A stretch of 17,178 nucleotides of DNA, taken from CAZMGD01 sp964565705. Its GTDB lineage: Bacteria > Actinomycetota > Acidimicrobiia > Acidimicrobiales > Ilumatobacteraceae. Position numbers and translations under genes: made by a program. Numbering within the stretch: position 1 is the first letter of the stretch; every line of letters starts with the position of its first letter. This document shows positions 13,841 to 17,178 of this stretch, piece by piece. The notes below the pieces were generated by a model, which was given only the letters and a program-made list of their open reading frames with translations, had not been told where the DNA came from and did no database searches. The stretch spans positions 1-17,178 of the forward strand of contig CAZMGD010000093.1 in the NCBI GenBank assembly GCA_964565705.1, given 5' to 3'.

Positions 13841-15015
13841 CCGGCGTGCCGTGCAGCGGCGAGGACGGCTGCGGCGTGCTCGGGGCTGCGGACCTCGAAC
13901 GCAGCCCGGAGGCCGGCTTCGCGGACGTGGAGATCGACGCCCTCGCGGACGTGCTCGACGGCGATCAGGTTGGCGCCCTGCTCGGCGAACAGGCGGAGGA
14001 AGTCCACGAGGCCGCCGGGGCGGTCGCTGATCAGCGCGAACACGTTGAGGCGGCGGCCGGCGCGCGTCTCGTGGCGGCGGATGAGGCTGGGCACGACGCC
14101 CAGATCGACGTTGCCGCCCGACAACACGAGGCACGTGTTGCCCGATGCCGCTGGCCGCACGCGTCCGGTCAACAGCGCGGCAACGCCGACGGCCCCCGCC
14201 CCCTCGACGTAGAGCTTGGCCCGCTCCATGAGGAGCACGATCGCGTCAGCGATCGAGTCCTCGTCGACGACGACGATGTCGTCCAGCCAGCGCTCGACCA
14301 GCGGGCGGGTGATGACGCCGGGCTGCTTGACGGCGATGCCGTCGGCGAGGGTGACGACCGCGCCCGACGGCGGTGTGTTGCCGGCGTACGGCGACGACAC
14401 CTCGGCCTGGACGCCGATGATCCGGATCCGCGGATCGATCGTCTTGAGCGCGATCGCGATGCCCGAGGAGAGTCCGCCGCCGCCGAGTGGCACGACGACC
14501 TGGGCCAGGTCGTCCACGTCGTCGGCCAGCTCCAGGCCCAGCGTGCCCTGGCCGGCGATCACCACCGGGTCGTCGTAGGGATGGCAGAACACCATCCCCG
14601 CGTCGGAGGCGCGAGCGCGCGCGGCGGCCACCGCCTCGTCCAGCGACACGCCACCCTCGACGACGCTCGCCCCGTACGCGGTGCACGCGGCGAGCTTCGA
14701 CAGCGGCGCACCGGCAGGCACGAAGATCTCGCACGGTACGCCGAACGTGCGAGCCGCGAACGCGACGGCCTGGGCGTGGTTGCCGGCGCTGCCGGCCGTG
14801 ACGCCTCGACTCGCGTCAGCGCCGAGCGACGCCAGCTTGTTCATCGCCCCACGGATCTTGAACGAGCCGGTGCGCTGCAGGTTCTCCGCCTTCAGCACGA
14901 TCGGGCCCCCGCTCAGATCGCTCAACGCGGCCGACGAGGTGACCGGGGTGCGCTTCAGCACTCCCGCGCCGCTCGTGGCCGCCGCCCGGATGTCGTCGAT
15001 CGTCACGTCGGCCAT
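13819..15015 (-). CDS. ilvA: Threonine ammonia-lyase (threonine dehydratase) with C-terminal ACT domain
   Basis: This PLP enzyme deaminates L-threonine to 2-oxobutanoate, the first step toward isoleucine or a catabolic step. The 398-residue product has the fold-type-II core: the PLP-binding lysine K53 in RTGSFKIRGA, GSAGNHAQAVA (75-85), the glycine loop PLGGGGLSSGIA (176-187), and a later LVLSGGNVD (296-304). Residues about 322-398 (LNVFALISDRPGGLVDFLRL and on) form a single ACT-like regulatory domain, as in the roughly 400-residue forms; E. coli biosynthetic IlvA (514 residues) has a longer regulatory part. The start is at 15015-15013, with GGGAG ten bases upstream on the minus strand (15030-15026). 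The frame stays open upstream through the GH18 gene, but that part is a shadow. It lies 23 bp after the GH18 stop, so the two are probably cotranscribed. Biosynthetic versus catabolic role is undecided. Confidence 0.92.
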   Translation of the reverse strand: MADVTIDDIRAAATSGAGVLKRTPVTSSAALSDLSGGPIVLKAENLQRTGSFKIRGAMNKLASLGADASRGVTAGSAGNHAQAVAFAARTFGVPCEIFVPAGAPLSKLAACTAYGASVVEGGVSLDEAVAAARARASDAGMVFCHPYDDPVVIAGQGTLGLELADDVDDLAQVVVPLGGGGLSSGIAIALKTIDPRIRIIGVQAEVSSPYAGNTPPSGAVVTLADGIAVKQPGVITRPLVERWLDDIVVVDEDSIADAIVLLMERAKLYVEGAGAVGVAALLTGRVRPAASGNTCLVLSGGNVDLGVVPSLIRRHETRAGRRLNVFALISDRPGGLVDFLRLFAEQGANLIAVEHVREGVDLHVREAGLRAAFEVRSPEHAAAVLAAARHAGYDVRVV

Positions 15016-15037
15016 CGCCGACAGTCTCCCGCACAAG

Positions 15038-15049
15038 CTCAGCGCTGAG
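15038..15049. repeat. 12-bp palindrome over the GH18 stop codon
   Basis: CTCAGCGCTGAG is perfectly self-complementary and includes the GH18 stop (complement of 15039-15041). It could influence readthrough or coupling into the threonine ammonia-lyase gene, but there is no loop or T-run. Confidence 0.4.
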
Positions 15050-16286
15050 GCGCGACCTCGCTGCGCAGCGCGCTCCACGTCCAGCCCGCGTCGTAGCCGA
15101 GCGCCCACAGCGCGACCCCAGCACCGGCGTCGGTGGCCCGCCGCGCGCGGTCCGCGATCGCGACGTCGTCCAGGTACCACACGGTGTGGGTCTGGGTGCA
15201 CCAGCCCAGCCGGATGGCCCCCTGTGTGGCGACGGCGGTGCCGATCGCGCCCACCGGAGCCTGGTTCGGATCGGGGAGGGTCGGCTCGCTCGGCGCGACG
15301 TTGCTGCTGCCCTGGAAGGTCTCCGTGTACGTGAACCTCATCTCGCCCGAGGTCGTGTCGCGAACCGGCGAGGCGCCTCGCTCGGCGATCAGCGCGTCGA
15401 TCGCGGCGTTGGTGACCGATCGCCTCGACACCGCCGGGCAACTGCCCTCCTGCGTCGTCACCCAGTCGCGGCCGTAGAGCGGCACGCCGATCTGGACCTT
15501 GCCCATGTCGATGCCGATCGACCGGGCGTAGGCGATCGTGCGATCGACGTAGTACGTCGGTGAGATCGGACCCGCGGCGCCGACGCTCCAGTCGTAGGTC
15601 ATGATCCGCAACCGGTCGACGCTGCCGATGATGCTGGCCCAGTCGTACACCGTGTAGCCGAGCACCGCGGTCCCGCCGCTGTTGAAGTAGATCGGCGGCA
15701 CGGTGACGATCAGCCGCTTGCCCTGGGCGTGCAGCTTGACCCCGAGCTCCTGCACGAACGCGACCCAGTTCGGCTGGATGGCCGGCCAGTTGGCCTTGCC
15801 GTCGTTGAACGCGAAGCCCTCGTAGTCGATGTCGATGCCGTCGTAGCCATTGGCGAGCACCAGGTTCACGATGGCGTCCGCGTGCTGCGATCGAGCGGTG
15901 GGGTCGGCGAGGTAGCCAGCCGTCACCAGCGGCGCGTTGCCGTCGGTGATCGTCGGAACCACCGGCACGTTCCTGGCCCGACCGGCCTGCACCACCGAGC
16001 TCAACGTGGACGCGGACGCCTTGAGCAAGATGTCGGCAGGACCGCCCTGCGCGGCGTGCCAGAACGGTGACAGCTCCTCGAACAGATCGCTGTTGGCGAG
16101 GAACGCTGCCCGACCGTCGGTCGACTCCCAATACGGCACCCAACCCGAGAGCCCGCGGCGCAGCGGACCGCCGTCGGCAGCCGACACCGGTGCCGCCGAC
16201 CCGGTCGCGGTCAGGACCAGCACCACCGCCAACGATGCGGCGAGCGCGACCCGCCGCCGCGTCGGTCTCCGTACCCCTTCCAGCAT
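15039..16286 (-). CDS. Secreted glycoside hydrolase family 18 protein (YaaH/SleL-like)
   Basis: The 415-residue product begins with an Arg-rich n-region, a hydrophobic core (ALAASLAVVLVLTATGSAA, about 14-32) and a likely signal peptidase site near VSA-AD (35-38), so it should be exported. The mature part is a GH18 TIM barrel: GWVPYWESTDG near the start, the catalytic DGIDIDYEG with E156 as acid/base and D152/D154 before it, RIMTYDWS (Y231, D232), VPLYGRDW (268-275), and a final WALGYD. The YGRDW and MTYDW pattern resembles YaaH/SleL-type peptidoglycan N-acetylglucosaminidases more than classical chitinases, but no LysM domain is present. Substrate is therefore inferred to be cell-wall glycan or chitin-like. 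The start ATG has TACCGT seven bases upstream. A palindrome, CTCAGCGCTGAG (15038-15049), covers the stop codon. Confidence 0.88.
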   Translation of the reverse strand: MLEGVRRPTRRRVALAASLAVVLVLTATGSAAPVSAADGGPLRRGLSGWVPYWESTDGRAAFLANSDLFEELSPFWHAAQGGPADILLKASASTLSSVVQAGRARNVPVVPTITDGNAPLVTAGYLADPTARSQHADAIVNLVLANGYDGIDIDYEGFAFNDGKANWPAIQPNWVAFVQELGVKLHAQGKRLIVTVPPIYFNSGGTAVLGYTVYDWASIIGSVDRLRIMTYDWSVGAAGPISPTYYVDRTIAYARSIGIDMGKVQIGVPLYGRDWVTTQEGSCPAVSRRSVTNAAIDALIAERGASPVRDTTSGEMRFTYTETFQGSSNVAPSEPTLPDPNQAPVGAIGTAVATQGAIRLGWCTQTHTVWYLDDVAIADRARRATDAGAGVALWALGYDAGWTWSALRSEVAPQR

Positions 16287-16293
16287 CCGGGCA

Positions 16294-16299
16294 ACGGTA
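16294..16299 (-). promoter_or_regulatory. Putative -10 box of the GH18 gene
   Basis: On the minus strand TACCGT ends seven bases before the ATG of the GH18 gene (complement of 16284-16286). This is the same hexamer and spacing as at the C26 gene, suggesting a leaderless transcript for the GH18-ilvA unit. Confidence 0.5.
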
Positions 16300-16375
16300 C
16301 TGCCATGGTGCGGGCCGGTGGTCTCGCCCTCGGGTTCGGTGCCGGAGGGTTTGGTCGGAAAATCCAGGTGCGTAG

Positions 16376-16381
16376 TAGCGT
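16376..16381 (+). promoter_or_regulatory. Putative -10 box of nuoA
   Basis: TAGCGT ends seven bases before the nuoA ATG at 16389. A weak -35 candidate, TTGGTC (16351-16356), lies 19 bases upstream of it. No Shine-Dalgarno is placed before this ATG, so nuoA is probably leaderless. It shows the nuoA-nuoB unit starts its own transcript, divergent from the GH18 gene within a 102-bp intergenic region. Confidence 0.55.
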
Positions 16382-16388
16382 CGAAGCG

Positions 16389-16754
16389 ATGTCTGTCTTC
16401 CTGAGGGACTACCTCACCGTGGTGTGGTTCGGCGGTGCTGCCGTGCTGCTGTCGGCCCTGCTGCTGGGCGTCTCTGCGGTCCTGCGGCCGAACAAGCCGA
16501 ACCCGGACAAGCTGACGGCCTACGAGAGCGGGGTCGACCCCGTCGGTGACAGCTGGTCACAGAGCCAGATCCGTTACTACGTGTTCGCCCTCCTGTTCGT
16601 CATCTTCGACGTCGAGGCCGTTTTCATCTTCCCCTGGGCCACCCGCCTCGAGGCCTATGCGGGCTTCGGCCTCGTCGAGATGGGCGTGTTCGTACTCGTC
16701 CTGCTCCTCGGCCTCGTCTACGCCTGGCGCAAGGGAGTGCTGCGATGGGTGTGA
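16389..16754 (+). CDS. nuoA: NADH-quinone oxidoreductase subunit A (NuoA)
   Basis: NuoA is a three-helix membrane subunit of complex I at the junction with the peripheral arm; its first cytoplasmic loop lines the quinone channel. The 121-residue product has the normal length, with the diagnostic YESGVDPVGDSWSQSQIRYY (loop, about 46-65) followed by FALLFVIFDVEAVFIFPWA, which carries the conserved acidic pair of helix 2. The ATG at 16389 is chosen because translation from the in-frame ATG at 16305 would add 28 Gly/Arg-rich residues with no family match, and because TAGCGT lies seven bases upstream. It heads a second block of complex I genes, about 5.3 kb after nuoN. nuoB follows after 30 bases. 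Confidence 0.95.
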   Translation: MSVFLRDYLTVVWFGGAAVLLSALLLGVSAVLRPNKPNPDKLTAYESGVDPVGDSWSQSQIRYYVFALLFVIFDVEAVFIFPWATRLEAYAGFGLVEMGVFVLVLLLGLVYAWRKGVLRWV

Positions 16755-16784
16755 ACCCGTCCACGGGAGGGTGTGACTAGAGCG

Positions 16785-17178
16785 ATGGGACTCGTCGATC
16801 GGGGGCGGCTGCCGAAGCCGCTCACGACGTTGTTCAACCTGGGCCGCTCGTACTCCATGTGGGTGTATCAGTGGGGCCTCGCGTGCTGCGCCATCGAGAT
16901 GGGCGCGGCGTTCGCCTCCCCCCGCTACGACGTGATGCGCCTCGGGGTCATCCCGCTGCCGGCCAGCCCGCGCCAGGCCGACCTCGTGGTGATCTCCGGC
17001 ACCGTGACCGACAAGATGGCGCCGGCGATCCGCCGCCTCTACGAGCAGATGCCCGAGCCGAAGTACGTCATCTCGATGGGCAGCTGCGCCAACTGCGGCG
17101 GGCCGTACTGGGACAGCTACTCCGTCACCAAGGGCGTCGACCAGATCATCCCCGTCGACATCTACGTGCCCGGCTGCC
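16785..17178 (+). CDS. nuoB: NADH-quinone oxidoreductase subunit B (NuoB), 5' part
   Basis: NuoB carries the terminal [4Fe-4S] cluster N2 that reduces quinone, at the base of the peripheral arm. The window contains the first 131 codons; the right edge cuts the gene. The N2 ligands are present: tandem C34-C35 in GLACCAIEMG, C101 in SMGSCANCGG, and C131 in YVPGC at the very edge. An extra Cys, C104, lies in NCGGPYWDSYSVTKG, where many NuoB proteins have ANGGG or ASSGG. PASPRQADLVVISGTVTDKM and the following PEPKYV are typical. The ATG at 16785 is preferred; an in-frame GTG at 16773 is only two bases from GGGAGG (16765-16770), which suits neither start perfectly. The PKPLTTLFNLGRSYSMWVYQ N terminus and NCGGPYWDSY signature suggest a subtype different from the common actinobacterial NuoB. 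Confidence 0.94.
   Translation, partial: MGLVDRGRLPKPLTTLFNLGRSYSMWVYQWGLACCAIEMGAAFASPRYDVMRLGVIPLPASPRQADLVVISGTVTDKMAPAIRRLYEQMPEPKYVISMGSCANCGGPYWDSYSVTKGVDQIIPVDIYVPGC

Noticed and set aside
13711..15048. Plus-strand 445-codon open frame opposite ilvA
   Set aside because: The minus strand encodes a complete threonine ammonia-lyase; the plus frame is a compositional shadow without domains.
15016..16143. Extension of the ilvA frame upstream through the GH18 gene
   Set aside because: The frame is open by base composition only; the GH18 protein in the other minus-strand frame has a signal peptide and catalytic motif.
16305..16388. ATG at 16305 as the nuoA start
   Set aside because: It would add 28 Gly/Arg-rich residues without family match; the ATG at 16389 gives the normal length and has a -10 box seven bases upstream.
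11112..17178. A new defence, secretion or biosynthetic system among the genes between nuoN and nuoA
   Set aside because: The five genes are individually familiar (LLM oxidoreductase, MhuD-like, C26 hydrolase, threonine ammonia-lyase, GH18), lie on both strands with separate promoters, and share no evident pathway.

Overview
The window is GC-rich (roughly two thirds G+C by eye) and reads as chromosomal DNA of an actinobacterium. The evidence is strong G/C third-position codon use, an F420-type LLM oxidoreductase, a MhuD-like heme monooxygenase, and several genes with a TANNNT box 6-7 bases before the start codon, the layout expected of leaderless actinobacterial transcripts. Acidimicrobiia is a reasonable guess, but the class cannot be proven from this window. 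Two runs of exactly 100 N (11285-11384 and 12760-12859) show it is a scaffolded draft assembly.

Region 1 (1-11111, + strand) is the distal part of a respiratory complex I (NDH-1) operon: the 3' part of nuoF, then complete nuoG, nuoH, nuoI, nuoJ, nuoK, nuoL, nuoM and nuoN. Most junctions overlap by 1-4 bases (TGATG or ATGA). The only large internal spacer, between nuoG and nuoH, holds a near-perfect 18-bp-arm hairpin. NuoF and NuoG carry the flavin/Fe-S input module, NuoI the ferredoxin-like relay, and NuoH/J/K/L/M/N the membrane arm with its proton channels; the key Cys, Glu and Lys residues are visible.

Region 2 (11112-11586) is non-coding. A 146-bp tandem repeat starts on the nuoN stop codon and is interrupted by the first N gap. 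A 9-bp-arm inverted repeat and a promoter follow.

Region 3 (11587-12949, + strand) holds an LLM-family flavin oxidoreductase and a MhuD-like antibiotic-biosynthesis-monooxygenase-fold protein. The second gene contains the second N gap inside a Gly-Gly-His-Pro repeat.

Region 4 (12969-16286, - strand) holds, in transcription order, a secreted GH18 glycosidase, a threonine ammonia-lyase (23 bp downstream of it) and a class-I glutamine-amidotransferase-like peptidase C26 protein. A 23-codon plus-strand reading frame, possibly a gene remnant, lies between the last two.

Region 5 (16389-17178, + strand) starts a second complex I transcription unit: complete nuoA with its own promoter, and the first 131 codons of nuoB. 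So complex I genes occur in two blocks, F-N and A-B..., about 5.3 kb apart. Either the operon is split with proximal and distal halves swapped, or the genome has a second nuo cluster. No mobile element, CRISPR array, defence system or RNA gene was recognised. The most notable points are the two nuo blocks, the stop-codon-anchored tandem repeat, the intra-operon hairpin and the GGHP-repeat insertion in the heme-oxygenase-like protein.
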